IMG/VR virus record: IMGVR_UViG_3300032282_000504
Span: 1-20,157 of that record
DNA length: 20,157 nucleotides
Source of the DNA: a virus
Strand: one strand, 5' to 3'
Shown here one piece after another: positions 8,535 to 15,407 of this stretch. The notes under the pieces were generated by a model that saw only the letters and a list, made by a program, of their open reading frames with translations, searched no databases and was not told where the DNA came from. The translations under genes were made by a program, and so were the position numbers. Positions within the stretch are counted from its first letter, which is position 1; every line of letters starts with the position of its first letter.

Positions 8535-11372
8535 TTATAGTTTTTCTATTGAAGCAAATGAATTAAAACCACTATCAGTACCTGCACCCAACTGAATTGA
8601 GAATACTATGTATTGAATAACTGCCCAATTTATATTTACAGTAGTAGGAGCATTTGCAGTAATACCTGTAAAAGTATAAGTAGCACCACTTACTGCACGT
8701 AATCTAGTATTAGTTGCACTTTTAACAGCCATTAAAGAATCCACGCCCATACTTCTAGTAGTAGCAGCAGAAGGAGTTGTTGTTGCCAATAATGACGCAC
8801 CACTTAATGAAGCACTTGTATTAGTATATATTCTACATGTTTTAGTACCTGCTGTACCTGTAAACTCAAAAAAAACTTCTATTCTAATAATATCACCTGT
8901 TGTAAATGTATTAGCAGGTATTGTTAGTGTAGCTGTTAAAGTTTCTCCTGTTGTTCCTGTTATGTTTGTACCATCTGCTGTAGTCTTTGCTACTACTCCA
9001 ATTCCTGCTGATATAGCTGTTCTAAATGCAGATGCATCTAAAGCAGAAACGCTATTATCAGCATTTATTCTAGGGAAAGTAATAGCAGATGGGTTAGTAA
9101 GAGTAAAGAAATTCCCTCCTACTGTAGTTGCACCTAAGGATGTTCTTCCCGTTGCAGCAACTAAACCTGTTGACCCTCCATCCCATTTAAGTCTATCTGT
9201 ATAAGCTGTATTCCAATCTGTAGAATTGTCAGTTATATAGGATATTGTACCTGTTGTTGATTTAACTATTCCTGTTCCTGATAATGCTGATTGTTTTCCA
9301 TTAAAAGTTGTCCAATCAGTTGTGCTTAAAGCCCCTCTATTTGTAGCTGATGCTGTTGGAAGATTAAATGTGTGAGTAGTTCCTGAGGAGCTAATAGCAA
9401 AATCTGTTCCTGTTGTACCTGTAGCAAGAGTTTGTGTAGCACCTGTTAAACTATTAATAGCAGTAATACCTGTCCCTGCCATTATTCCTGCTTGTTGTGT
9501 AACAGTAAATATTGCAGATGCAGTAGAAGGTGGTGGGCTACCTGCTGCAATGAATGGCATAGTTACCTGAGTGCTTGTTGAGCTCCATACTATCTCATAA
9601 TATTCGCCTGCAACAACATCTAACAAGTAATTCCAAGAGGGTAATACGTGTCCATTAACACCACCATGTTTTGATATTACAGCAACAAATCCTGATGATC
9701 CGGCCACATCTACTCCGTTCTTTCTAAGCCATATTGTTACATCGTGCTCCTGTGTGTCGCTGTTCTCAAGTTGAACACTGAATTGTAAGTTATATATTCC
9801 TGTATTAGCAAATGTTATACGAGAATCACTAACTACTGCAATACCATTACTTATGTCTAATGTTCTAAACTTAATTGGATAACCTGTATTAATTACTGCG
9901 ATACTTTGTGTTATATTATCTTGGTATTGGGCATAATAACCTGTTGGTGTAGCAGCTGTATTAGTTCCCCATTTTAATCCTGTGCTTGTAGAGCTATCTG
10001 CTATAAGAACTTGCGTATCAAGTCCTACAGGTAGTCTTGCATCAATTGTACTATATGTATATAAATCTCCTTTAGTTGTGAGAGGAGATGTGCTTCCACT
10101 TGAAGATAAAGTTCCTCCTGATAAAGTAAGCCCACTACCAATAGTTATCTCCTCCATTACACCCGTTCCTGCTGTACTCCTACCAATTAACTTGTTGGTA
10201 GACATAGACGTTGATATAGTAGGAGTTGTCCCACCTGAAGAAGTTATTGGTCCTGTAGCACCTACGGATGTAACCGCAGATGTTAAATACGTGTTCGTAT
10301 CCAAAGCAAATGTTCCTGCCGCTGTCATCTTTACAAAAGGAGTTCCTGAAACCCAAGTTGGGTAGTTTAACTCTCCCCACGTTCCTACGGTAGGTATCGT
10401 TGGAAATGTTTGCCAAGTTTTATCACCCCTCCAATACTGACTAATAGTACCCGGTGTAATAGCCGGCTCACCTCCTAATCCTGAAAGTGTATACGTAGGC
10501 ACGTTTAATACACCTGATAATAACGACGAAGGTCCTGATGAACCCGTTGTAGTAAGCGACGTAAATGTTGCAGCCGGTGGCGTTGGTATGTTTAATACGT
10601 TAGATATTAAAGTAGCAGCACCCGTGCCTGTTGTTGTTAAGCTTGCTATCCTACTACTATATGCAGTATTCCAAAGACTAGCAGATGCAATCCTTGAGTC
10701 TGCTAATGTACCCGTCCATCCTAACGTCAACGAAGTCGCAGCTAGAAGAGATGTACTTGGACTTCCTCCCAATGTAAGCGTCACGTTCGTGTCGTTAACG
10801 CTAGTCAAGGCAGACCCTGATACAGATGCAGCGGCAGTGGTTTGAAAAGTTCCGTCAGGAAACTTTAAACCTAATGGGTTGAGTTCCATTGTCTTAGAGA
10901 CGGTGGTATCTACAACCTGCAACTTATCGTAATATAAAACACCAAACTTAGTACCCGCATTGTTCTCCACACCAAAATATGAGGGAGACATCTCCGTGTT
11001 ATACACACCGTCGTTAGCTATAACGCTATGCGTGTTTATATTCACGTTAGACGAAGCCCCACTATATGGGACATATGCAGCGGCTAGATACGAAGTAGAA
11101 ACATAGGAGCTACTATCTACAGATCCGTCTGCCTTTAAAAACTCAGAAGACGTGCCTCCTAGTTTTATAAAAGATCCCGACGTTATTGTATTCGAACCTA
11201 GGTTTACATCTAATGTAGCGCCAATATACGGCACATATACCCCCGTACCCCCTAATGCGAGTACGTCGGATATCATGAAATTCTTTGTAGCGTTTTCCTC
11301 AACAACATATGTACCTATTAATAGGTCAGATAGTTCAGGCTGTACTACAGGGTATGTCTTTATTTTAGACAT
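8535..11372 (-). CDS. Large tail fibre / receptor-binding protein
   Basis: A 945-residue Ser/Thr/Gly/Ala-rich protein, typical of trimeric phage fibres. The N-terminus (1-42, MSKIKTYPV...LSDLLIGTY...TKNFMISDVL) is shared with the short fibre at 7695-8294 and is a likely virion anchor. Next come fibre-type repeats such as SLTTTG...LNIPT and SLTTTG...LNVPT (about residues 245-295). A jelly-roll-like domain (about 475-630; contains VTIWLRKNG and GEYYEIVW) matches the short fibre. After it comes a segment with DWTTFNGKQ and LTNPSAITFPRINADNSV, often seen in fibres, and a beta-rich C-terminal domain from about 780 to 945. No enzymatic motif is visible. The part coding for the C-terminal half is strikingly poor in CpG compared with the N-terminal part, which suggests that the tip was exchanged. 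Confidence 0.8.
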   Translation of the reverse strand: MSKIKTYPVVQPELSDLLIGTYVVEENATKNFMISDVLALGGTGVYVPYIGATLDVNLGSNTITSGSFIKLGGTSSEFLKADGSVDSSSYVSTSYLAAAYVPYSGASSNVNINTHSVIANDGVYNTEMSPSYFGVENNAGTKFGVLYYDKLQVVDTTVSKTMELNPLGLKFPDGTFQTTAAASVSGSALTSVNDTNVTLTLGGSPSTSLLAATSLTLGWTGTLADSRIASASLWNTAYSSRIASLTTTGTGAATLISNVLNIPTPPAATFTSLTTTGSSGPSSLLSGVLNVPTYTLSGLGGEPAITPGTISQYWRGDKTWQTFPTIPTVGTWGELNYPTWVSGTPFVKMTAAGTFALDTNTYLTSAVTSVGATGPITSSGGTTPTISTSMSTNKLIGRSTAGTGVMEEITIGSGLTLSGGTLSSSGSTSPLTTKGDLYTYSTIDARLPVGLDTQVLIADSSTSTGLKWGTNTAATPTGYYAQYQDNITQSIAVINTGYPIKFRTLDISNGIAVVSDSRITFANTGIYNLQFSVQLENSDTQEHDVTIWLRKNGVDVAGSSGFVAVISKHGGVNGHVLPSWNYLLDVVAGEYYEIVWSSTSTQVTMPFIAAGSPPPSTASAIFTVTQQAGIMAGTGITAINSLTGATQTLATGTTGTDFAISSSGTTHTFNLPTASATNRGALSTTDWTTFNGKQSALSGTGIVKSTTGTISYITDNSTDWNTAYTDRLKWDGGSTGLVAATGRTSLGATTVGGNFFTLTNPSAITFPRINADNSVSALDASAFRTAISAGIGVVAKTTADGTNITGTTGETLTATLTIPANTFTTGDIIRIEVFFEFTGTAGTKTCRIYTNTSASLSGASLLATTTPSAATTRSMGVDSLMAVKSATNTRLRAVSGATYTFTGITANAPTTVNINWAVIQYIVFSIQLGAGTDSGFNSFASIEKL

Positions 11373-11381
11373 GCTGTCTTA

Positions 11382-11723
11382 TTATACTAATGTTAAAAGA
11401 TAAAGTGTCTTGTTTACTAAGCCTAACATCTCGTCCATAATGTTCTGTAACTCAGAAGAGTAGTTATTTCTCTCCCCGTCTAATAACATCTGCATTTCTT
11501 TTAAATGCTCAACTGCGCTTAATACCTTAGACTCAGGTATGACAATGTCTAATCTTTTGTATCTACCGAAGTAAACCTCAGAAAACTTGTCTGTTAAGTC
11601 AAGGATTTCGTCGTAGTAAGCACCTAACGCCTTATGTTCAGCGAAAGATGTTGTGTTTAAATGAGCCAAGTGCATCGCATCTCTTGACTTGAATAACTCT
11701 CCAATAAATTTATTTGGCGCCAT
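11382..11723 (-). CDS. Hypothetical helical protein (113 aa)
   Basis: I place the start at ATG 11723 (MAPNKFIGELFKSRDAMH); an upstream TTG two codons earlier is less likely. The 113 residues look all-helical, with heptad-like stretches (LDLTDKFSEVYFGRYK, VLSAVEHLKEMQMLLDGE, ELQNIMDEMLGLVNKTL). There is no signal peptide. It overlaps the gene upstream by 14 bases and ends 9 bases before the large fibre gene. A helical protein just before a fibre gene could be a chaperone or tail-assembly protein, or a virion protein with a role in DNA delivery; the sequence alone does not decide. Confidence 0.65.
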   Translation of the reverse strand: MAPNKFIGELFKSRDAMHLAHLNTTSFAEHKALGAYYDEILDLTDKFSEVYFGRYKRLDIVIPESKVLSAVEHLKEMQMLLDGERNNYSSELQNIMDEMLGLVNKTLYLLTLV

Positions 11724-11967
11724 CTTCAACTGTTTTTTGTGAAACCTCCCCTGTCTGTAAGTTAATGACAGAGTCCTTTCCGTATTTATTAATTAATAAT
11801 TGTTCGTGGTCTGCAAAGTCTTTCTTTAAGTTCTCGATGTGTTTTAATAGTCCATACTTCTGCAACTCCATGTCTCCTAAAGCCATCTTAGCTTTAGAGA
11901 ACTCGGTGTTCATCCCTTGGATTGTCGCTAACTCATCTTGAGTTATAAATACTTTTTCGTTATTCAT
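11710..11967 (-). CDS. Small coiled-coil protein (85 aa)
   Basis: An 85-residue protein, first gene after the promoter at 11994-12020. Residues 1-25 (MNNEKVFITQDELATIQGMN) are polar; 22-60 form a heptad-like helix (FSKAKMALGDMELQKYGLLKHIENLKKDFADHEQ by segments), then GKDSVINLQTGEV looks like a short beta-hairpin. Proteins of this shape, with an N-terminal 'ITQDELATI' and a coiled coil, are common in Bacteroidota phages, but I cannot name a function. It is translationally linked to the next gene by a 14-base overlap. Confidence 0.65.
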   Translation of the reverse strand: MNNEKVFITQDELATIQGMNTEFSKAKMALGDMELQKYGLLKHIENLKKDFADHEQLLINKYGKDSVINLQTGEVSQKTVEDGAK

Positions 11968-11993
11968 CTTGTTTAATTTAATTTATTAATACA

Positions 11994-12020
11994 CAAATAT
12001 ACAACATTATAATATCTCAA
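11994..12020 (-). promoter_or_regulatory. Promoter for the fibre-to-terminase transcript
   Basis: On the minus strand TTG (12020-12018) and TATATTTG (12001-11994) are separated by 16 bases, one short of the usual 17-23. The -7 box is identical to those at 1361, 15374, 17896 and 18460. The predicted start is near 11988, with a leader of about 20 bases before ATG 11967. It would serve the fibre genes and possibly everything down to the portal gene. Confidence 0.45.
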
Positions 12021-12402
12021 TGAAAATTTTCTCTGACTTGCCCGCTGTTTTTAATTTAGACATAAACTTATTATAAGCCGCCTTACTCTGACCAATAAAG
12101 TCAACGCCCTTAACCTCGCCTAATAATAAACAGCCGTGTGTGTCCTCGCTCTTGTTCCCGGTGTGTATCCTTATACCTTCAAAGTTAGGCACGTTCAATA
12201 GTAACGGCATTAGTTGCTTAAACCTGTTGGAGTAGTTTACAATAACCTCATACTTCCCCTTAGGTATAGCAGTCTTGCCGTATACCTTCTCCCCGTTTCT
12301 CACTACGTCCTCTAACGTATAGCAAAAAAATTCTCCGTTTACAGACATCTCACCAATGGTAGACTCCTTAGTAAACACCTTTCTTATTACCTTTATTTCC
12401 AT
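12007..12402 (-). CDS. DUF5675-type protein, putative lysis enzyme
   Basis: A 131-residue protein that I place in the DUF5675 family of phage proteins. It opens with MEIKVIRKVFTKESTIGEM, has YTLEDVVRNGE (28-38), TAIPKGKYEV (44-53) and the most telling block, IRIHTGNKSEDTHGCLLLG (77-95), with H80, H89 and C91. An H...HGC arrangement recalls L,D-transpeptidase (YkuD) active sites, so an action on peptidoglycan cross-links is plausible, but this comparison is inference. No signal peptide is present, so it would need a holin to reach the cell wall; two holin candidates and a spanin-like gene lie just upstream. No other recognisable endolysin is in the window. Confidence 0.65.
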   Translation of the reverse strand: MEIKVIRKVFTKESTIGEMSVNGEFFCYTLEDVVRNGEKVYGKTAIPKGKYEVIVNYSNRFKQLMPLLLNVPNFEGIRIHTGNKSEDTHGCLLLGEVKGVDFIGQSKAAYNKFMSKLKTAGKSEKIFIEIL

Positions 12403-12408
12403 TTATAT

Positions 12409-12996
12409 TTATTTAAAGATTCCCGTTACAACACCCGCACCAAACCCAATACTACCGCTTATTATAGACCACATTATAGTCCTGCCTGTGTACTTGACCT
12501 TATTCTTTTTTATCTGACTATTTAATAAACTTAAGTCTACGCTTAACTTCTTATTATAATTCTTCTCGTTACTTATCACGCTATCTAATATGTTTATCTT
12601 AGATAACTGAGTCTCAATGATAGTATCATTTATATTATTAAGCGAGTCGCACTGAGAAAGAGCTAGGTCGTATGTCTCTAGTATAGTAATCGTATCTATC
12701 TGCTTGTTTATCAACTGCTCCTTCTGAACAACTATCTTAGTCTTATACTCGGTATACTTCTTATACACGGTGTCCTTCTTTACGTTTACGTCGCTTAGCT
12801 TTTTATTGAGCTTAACTATTGAGTCTATATAAATCTTTTCTTTCTTTATATAGTCAGCCTTCGTGTTGTTAACCTTATACGCCTGATCTTTATGACAAGA
12901 CTTTAGCATAAGTAAAGCTAAGGCTATGATAAGCAATAAACCTAGCCCCATGTTAGAATATTTTTTATATAATTTTTTTCTATACTTCTTGTTCAT
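12409..12996 (-). CDS. Spanin-like coiled-coil membrane protein
   Basis: A 195-residue protein with a basic N-terminus (MNKKYRKKLYKKYS), a hydrophobic segment (about 16-32, GLGLLLIIALALLMLKSC), a long K/D/N/I-rich coiled coil (about 38-168) and a hydrophobic, glycine-rich C-terminus (about 174-194, SIISGSIGFGAGVVTGIF). Cys34 directly after the hydrophobic stretch could be a relaxed lipobox (L-K-S-C), followed by HKDQ, which recalls the charged export signal of Bacteroidota lipoproteins. Lipidated N-terminus, coiled coil and C-terminal membrane segment together describe a unimolecular spanin, which fuses the inner and outer membranes at lysis. The lysine at -2 is not ideal for a lipobox; then it would be a two-membrane-segment coiled-coil protein. 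Its place between holin and lysin candidates supports a lysis role. Confidence 0.5.
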   Translation of the reverse strand: MNKKYRKKLYKKYSNMGLGLLLIIALALLMLKSCHKDQAYKVNNTKADYIKKEKIYIDSIVKLNKKLSDVNVKKDTVYKKYTEYKTKIVVQKEQLINKQIDTITILETYDLALSQCDSLNNINDTIIETQLSKINILDSVISNEKNYNKKLSVDLSLLNSQIKKNKVKYTGRTIMWSIISGSIGFGAGVVTGIFK

Positions 12997-13243
12997 TTTT
13001 AATCTTTGCTATTTTAAAAAATTTAATTAATGTTTGGTATGTAGTCAAGCCTAGTAGTATACCTATTACAATTACAAATATAGATATAATTCCAATAGTA
13101 TAAACATTCCAAGGCTTTGTGTATATAACCCTGTCAATCTCAAATGTGAAGAATAATATTAGAAACCTCTTAATAGAGGGACGGTTATCGTCTCCAAGTA
13201 ATGGTGATAGGAACCAATATGAATATTTTTTTATTTGTTTCAT
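12980..13243 (-). CDS. Holin candidate (87 aa, one or two membrane segments)
   Basis: An 87-residue protein with a strong membrane segment at about 47-67 (TIGIISIFVIVIGILLGLTTY) and a weaker hydrophobic stretch at about 26-42 (RFLILFFTFEIDRVIY). The N-terminus is basic and aromatic (MKQIKKYSYWF) and the C-terminus is charged (KIAKIKNEQEV), a common holin pattern. It overlaps the spanin-like gene by 17 bases. Its length and membrane pattern suit a class II holin, which would release the lysin. A plain membrane protein of other function is possible. Confidence 0.5.
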   Translation of the reverse strand: MKQIKKYSYWFLSPLLGDDNRPSIKRFLILFFTFEIDRVIYTKPWNVYTIGIISIFVIVIGILLGLTTYQTLIKFFKIAKIKNEQEV

Positions 13244-13285
13244 ATAAGTATTTATTTATGGAGCGACTAAGATTCAAGCCTAAAC

Positions 13286-13486
13286 TTAACTCGTATGCTT
13301 ATCTTGATCTTTATTATCCTTATTGTTGTAATACTTCTGAACCTCTGTAACGGTTCTAGCTATAGTATACATAATGGTCATCATTAACAATATAGACTGC
13401 AGGTCGGCATTTATATTCTGCGTCTTCGCTAATATCATACATATTGTATTGGCGCCAAATACCTTGATGTCGTCTAGTTGTATCAT
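13286..13486 (-). CDS. Small membrane protein, second holin candidate (66 aa)
   Basis: A 66-residue protein. The central part (about 28-48, DLQSILLMMTIMYTIARTV) is hydrophobic with small polar breaks, the C-terminus is very hydrophilic (KYYNNKDNKDQDKHTS), and the N-terminus is short and mildly acidic. One membrane segment with a charged tail fits a small holin or antiholin. It lies 42 bases before the other membrane-protein gene and 28 bases after the putative decoration gene. Both small membrane proteins could act together as a holin/antiholin pair; nothing in the sequence proves it. Confidence 0.5.
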   Translation of the reverse strand: MIQLDDIKVFGANTICMILAKTQNINADLQSILLMMTIMYTIARTVTEVQKYYNNKDNKDQDKHTS

Positions 13487-13514
13487 ATTCTTATGCTTAT
13501 TGATATTTCCATGG

Positions 13515-13994
13515 TTACCAAAGTGCTACTATAAATTGAGCAGTTGTATTAGTGTCTAAAATTCTAGTTACAGACACGGGAATAAACTGACCGTTTTGTA
13601 ATTTCTTAAACAACACAGTGTCTCCCGCCTCGGTTACCACGTTTACATCCCCTCCAACCCCAACAAAGAATACACAAGGAGTCTGACTACCCGTGTTAGT
13701 ATTGCCGGTGTATAGGACATATTCGTGGAGTGTCCCTGAGAATATATTAGCGTTAAGTTCTAATCTAGTCTCACTAGTTACACTAACGACTGTTGCTGCG
13801 GTAAAGTCTGTCTTACTATACAAGATATCTCCCGCCTGAACGCCTGAGGTAATAAATGTTGCATTTGAATCAATTAATGCATCCGTATCAAGTCCGGTAT
13901 TATACGCTGAACGTATAACCGCAGGGAATGGTACGTTAGCGTCGTCTGACGGTATCACAGCTAGTGCTCTAAGAGCTTGTAGTTTTTGTGCCAT
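13515..13994 (-). CDS. Putative capsid decoration or spike-base protein
   Basis: A 159-residue protein, rich in Ala, Thr, Val and Gly and beta-strand-like throughout. It begins MAQKLQALRALAVIPSDDAN. The second half contains CVFFVGVGGDVNVVTEAGDTV followed by LFKKLQNGQFIPVSVTRIL and ends NTTAQFIVALW. The pattern 'G-N/D-V-x-V-x-T-x-x-G-D-T-V...G-x-x-x-P-V-x-V-x-R-V/I...T-x-A...VALW' recurs in small surface proteins of many marine phages, some annotated as spike base or head decoration proteins. The domain would sit on the head or the tail-fibre base. It overlaps the preceding gene by 26 bases. Function is from this pattern only. Confidence 0.55.
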   Translation of the reverse strand: MAQKLQALRALAVIPSDDANVPFPAVIRSAYNTGLDTDALIDSNATFITSGVQAGDILYSKTDFTAATVVSVTSETRLELNANIFSGTLHEYVLYTGNTNTGSQTPCVFFVGVGGDVNVVTEAGDTVLFKKLQNGQFIPVSVTRILDTNTTAQFIVALW

Positions 13995-14181
13995 TGTTAT
14001 TTTCTTTTTCTGTCTCCTTATATGGAAACATTTCGTTTAATAATTCTTTTCTTTTATTGCATCCACAGTCTGTGTCCAATACACTAGACACCGTGTCGAC
14101 AATCTTTTTTATACCGGTAGCTGCGGTCACCTTCTCTATGGTGTCACCAAGCCCCCTGCTTTTCATAGGCTCTATCCTCAT
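13969..14181 (-). CDS. Small conserved-looking protein with CGC motif (70 aa)
   Basis: A 70-residue protein starting MRIEPMKSRGLGDTIEKVT. Residues about 8-52 (GLGDTIEKVTAATGIKKIVD, then DTDCGCNKRKELLNEMFP) form a compact helical region with Cys-Gly-Cys that I have the impression of recurring in phages of marine Bacteroidota. The C-terminal 15 residues are low-complexity (ENNNGTKTTSS). The start overlaps the stop of the 51-residue gene (ATGA), and its own end overlaps the next gene by 26 bases. The CGC pair could bind a metal, but a second cysteine pair is not visible. Function unknown. Confidence 0.6.
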   Translation of the reverse strand: MRIEPMKSRGLGDTIEKVTAATGIKKIVDTVSSVLDTDCGCNKRKELLNEMFPYKETEKENNNGTKTTSS

Positions 14182-14333
14182 TTCTTCTTAGCCTTTCCTG
14201 CCATAGCCATCTTCTGAAACTTCTCTTTGCCGTACTTGTTTCTACCGATAGCGGCTGTTATAGCGTCTGCACTCTCCTTGCTGATGTGCTGCTTCTTTTG
14301 AATCTTGCTGCTTAACTCTGAAAATCTACTCAT
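14178..14333 (-). CDS. Very small basic protein (51 aa)
   Basis: ATG 14333-14331 to TGA 14180-14178, giving MSRFSELSSKIQKKQHISKE and ending KFQKMAMAGKAKKK. The segment ESADAITAAIGRNKYGKEKFQKMA (20-43) matches a pattern seen in small basic proteins of many phages (x-S-A-x-A-I-x-A-x-I-G-R-x-K-Y-G-K). Eleven lysines in 51 residues suggest nucleic-acid contact, perhaps as an internal head protein. The stop overlaps the next start (ATGA), which strongly supports that the gene is real. Function unknown. Confidence 0.6.
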   Translation of the reverse strand: MSRFSELSSKIQKKQHISKESADAITAAIGRNKYGKEKFQKMAMAGKAKKK

Positions 14334-14344
14334 AAATTTATTTT

Positions 14345-14635
14345 TCAATATTTACCTTTTACTCCTCTTGGGCTTGGTGTAGTAGGACCGCTTGGTCCTC
14401 CCCACAGATAACTGCAAGCCCAATGCTGAGCCGTTAGCTTATCCTTAGCCTTGTCGCACTTGTGCCTAGCCCTGAAGCTCTTACGAGCAGCCGCCGAGTA
14501 GTTGTTGCCGTACCCCGTAGCGCCGAAGTGTATGAGCTTCTCCTTGCCGTTAGCGCAAGCCTTTACCATCATCTTCTTACCCGCCCTGTCTGACTTAACA
14601 GGCTTATTACACGCCATCTTTAGTTTATCAGCCAT
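14345..14635 (-). CDS. Small basic Cys-containing phage protein (RARHKC type, 96 aa)
   Basis: A 96-residue basic protein. Cysteines lie at about 9, 27, 59 and 73. The core, HFGATGYGNNYSAAARKSFR then ARHKCDKAKDKLTAQHWACS, carries the pattern Y-x-x-x-A-R-K-S-F-R-A-R-H-K-C-D...K-D-K...W-A-C that turns up in small proteins of diverse tailed phages. Four cysteines with basic surroundings would suit a zinc-binding or disulfide-held domain, perhaps on DNA; this is inference. It starts 2 bases after the stop of the gene upstream, so it belongs to the same transcript. No named function is known to me. Confidence 0.65.
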   Translation of the reverse strand: MADKLKMACNKPVKSDRAGKKMMVKACANGKEKLIHFGATGYGNNYSAAARKSFRARHKCDKAKDKLTAQHWACSYLWGGPSGPTTPSPRGVKGKY

Positions 14636-14637
14636 CC

Positions 14638-14901
14638 CTATCTTAGTATTGCGTTGTTAGTTAACTTGTTATACTTATAGTCAGAAGCAGGTCTACCTGT
14701 TCGTCTAGTTGCCCGATCTATAGCCCTCTCCTTAGCAGTCATGCGATTACGTTCCGCACCTTTCTTTGTGAAAGACTTCCCGTCCTCTGTCATGTCTCCC
14801 CTCTTTATTAGTATACCTACAGCATTCTCAACCGATCCAACCTGAGAAGCCAACCTGTTTATTAGTTGGTTCCTACCCGTGTACCTTTGACTAACGCTCA
14901 T
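14638..14901 (-). CDS. Small basic protein (87 aa, 'AERNRMTAKERA' type)
   Basis: An 87-residue, very basic protein starting MSVSQRYTGRNQLINRLASQ. Two parts are visible: a predicted helical domain (about 1-35, with GSVENAVGILIKRGDM) and a basic stretch KKGAERNRMTAKERAIDRAT (about 47-66) followed by a polar tail. The same two-part design occurs in small proteins of other phages of marine bacteria, where it is also encoded near the RARHKC-type protein. The basic stretch suggests binding to DNA or to an acidic partner. It ends 2 bases before the next start and begins 4 bases after the previous stop, so the cluster is tightly coupled. Function unknown. Confidence 0.65.
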   Translation of the reverse strand: MSVSQRYTGRNQLINRLASQVGSVENAVGILIKRGDMTEDGKSFTKKGAERNRMTAKERAIDRATRRTGRPASDYKYNKLTNNAILR

Positions 14902-14905
14902 ACCA

Positions 14906-15085
14906 CTAGCAGTAGCTGTTCTTAGAAGACATACCTTTTTTATTAGCTCCCGACATTACTCTCTTAGTAGCACCCGTCTTAGCTTTCATTCCCCCTACTT
15001 CTTTGATCATAGACACAGAGTTTCCGCCTTGGCTTGGCATCTTTAATCTTGAAGAACCCGGTAATGATGGTGTTGACTTTTTCAT
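14906..15085 (-). CDS. Very small Ser/Gly/Lys-rich protein (59 aa)
   Basis: ATG 15085-15083 to TAG 14908-14906. The product begins MKKSTPSLPGSSRLKMPSQG and ends KKGMSSKNSYC. It is rich in Ser, Gly, Lys and Met, without predicted membrane segment, and looks disordered. The start follows a strong A-rich leader (15086-15104), good evidence for translation in this genome, and the gene fits exactly between its neighbours with gaps of 21 and 4 bases. It may be an internal head or DNA-coating protein like its basic neighbours, but this is only by company. Confidence 0.6.
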   Translation of the reverse strand: MKKSTPSLPGSSRLKMPSQGGNSVSMIKEVGGMKAKTGATKRVMSGANKKGMSSKNSYC

Positions 15086-15106
15086 TTTTTTATTTTTTTA
15101 TTGTGA

Positions 15107-15355
15107 TTAATCTTCTTTCTTTTTCATAAACTGAGTACCCAAGGTGTTACGTAAGGTCTGTAGACCTTGTATCCTAGAAGCCGGACTGCCCGAACTACTA
15201 ACATTTCTTCTCTGCTGACTAGCGTCCTTACGACCTATCATGTACTTCAACTTAGAGTTCTCGTTACTTAACTCTTTGATTTTACTGATAGCCATGTTCT
15301 TAAACGCCATGTCTTTGTCGTCCGTGCTATTAGTTTCCTTAGATACCTCTCCCAT
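15107..15355 (-). CDS. Small charged protein, first gene of the late block (82 aa)
   Basis: I choose ATG 15355 (MGEVSKETNSTDDKDMAFKN) over an in-frame TTG seven codons upstream, because the ATG has a strong A-rich tract just before it and lies about 13 bases from the predicted transcript start of the promoter at 15374-15407. The 82 residues show a helix with heptads (FKNMAISKIKELSNENSKLK) and a disordered Ser/Arg-rich tail ending FMKKKED. No known motif was recognised. It heads the long minus-strand run, divergent from the winged-helix-like gene. Confidence 0.6.
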   Translation of the reverse strand: MGEVSKETNSTDDKDMAFKNMAISKIKELSNENSKLKYMIGRKDASQQRRNVSSSGSPASRIQGLQTLRNTLGTQFMKKKED

Positions 15356-15373
15356 ATTTTTTTTATTAAGATT

Positions 15374-15407
15374 CAAATATAGTTATTTTTTATAACTATA
15401 TTCGCAA
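15374..15407 (-). promoter_or_regulatory. Promoter of the late block, with palindrome inside
   Basis: On the minus strand TTG (15407-15405) and TATATTTG (15381-15374) are 23 bases apart, the upper end of the normal range. The predicted start is near 15368, 13 bases before ATG 15355. An 11-bp inverted repeat fills the spacer and runs into the -7 box, so a protein bound there would block this promoter. Confidence 0.5.
15376..15402. repeat. Perfect 11-bp inverted repeat, candidate operator
   Basis: Arms 15376-15386 (AATATAGTTAT) and 15392-15402 (ATAACTATATT) are exact reverse complements around TTTTT. It sits between two divergent genes. One arm gives the -7 box TATATTTG on the minus strand, the other a near-match TATATTCG (15397-15404) on the plus strand, so the two divergent promoters would share one symmetrical site. 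Confidence 0.55.

Noticed and set aside
9982-11403. Several plus-strand frames (for example 10588-10845) opposite the large fibre gene
   Set aside because: Shadows of the low-complexity fibre gene. Val/Pro-rich products are what antisense of Thr/Gly repeats gives.
15356-15376. TTG start that would lengthen the 82-residue protein by seven codons
   Set aside because: It lies in the predicted -7 box region, upstream of the likely transcript start; the ATG at 15355 has the better leader.
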